Source: Desulfocicer vacuolatum DSM 3385
GTDB taxonomy: Bacteria > Desulfobacterota > Desulfobacteria > Desulfobacterales > SURF-7
Length of the DNA: 6,880 bases
Direction of reading: 5' to 3'
Assembly (NCBI GenBank): GCA_945870015.1
Contig: CAMBQS010000188.1
Coordinates: 1 to 6,880 of the forward strand
Shown: positions 6,786-6,880 of the stretch, piece after piece
How positions within the stretch are numbered: the first letter of the stretch is position 1
How the letters are laid out: each line of letters starts with the position of its first letter
Notes under the pieces: model-generated
The model's input: only the letters and a program-made list of their open reading frames with translations
Told to the model about the DNA's origin: nothing
Database searches by the model: none
Made by a program: the position numbers and the translations under genes

Positions 6786-6880
6786 TATTTATGACTTTAT
6801 TGGCTGTTTCCTTGCCAAGTTTCCATTTTAGCAACCATTTGACCACAATATAGGGTACGAAACCTTGGAGCTGGCCTCTT
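6786..6880. other. Right flank of the insertion sequence, no assigned gene
   Basis: A minus-strand frame is open from the window edge (6879) down to a TAA at 6778-6780, giving 33 codons with a Lys/Trp/Leu-rich end (KWLLKWKLGKETANK). It could be the C-terminus of a gene lying mainly to the right, but it is short enough to be chance. I recognise no family. Confidence 0.25.

Overview
The window looks like chromosomal DNA of an anaerobic, probably sulfate-reducing or syntrophic member of the Desulfobacterota (former Deltaproteobacteria). The reasons are the heterodisulfide-reductase (Hdr) proteins, a long tandem HdrA, an in-frame UGA used as selenocysteine with a bacterial-type SECIS hairpin, and moderate base composition in the genes. 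No taxonomic marker is present, so this is inference.

Region 1 (2-5119) is a tight same-strand Hdr operon that enters from the left edge. (a) A 5'-truncated membrane protein has a HdrE/NarI/DsrM-like cytochrome b part fused to a duplicated HdrC-type iron-sulfur part with four CxxCxxCxxxC clusters. (b) HdrB has two CCG domains. (c) A 1014-residue HdrA is made of two unequal HdrA-type flavin modules. Codon 60 of hdrA is TGA, at 2252-2254. It lies where HdrA carries Cys in its NDCAMC motif and is followed by a 7-bp hairpin at 2270-2287. Ordinary gene callers would miss the first 103 residues. Together the genes suggest a membrane-linked Hdr complex in which a quinone- or cytochrome-facing b-type subunit exchanges electrons with an HdrB catalytic site and a double-flavin HdrA hub. 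The subunit logic resembles QmoABC with an added HdrB.

Region 2 (5120-5408) holds a palindromic hairpin, a 65-codon gene for a single-pass membrane protein with a strong ribosome binding site, and a terminator-like hairpin.

Region 3 (5409-about 6240) is visibly AT-rich, has no credible gene, and contains several short repeated words and small inverted repeats.

Region 4 (about 6240-6785) is an IS200/IS605-group insertion sequence: left-end hairpin, single tnpA gene, right-end hairpin. A one-base insertion near 6610 frameshifts tnpA and separates the HUH motif from the catalytic tyrosine, so this copy is probably dead unless another element acts on it. The last 95 bases hold only a short minus-strand open frame that I cannot identify.
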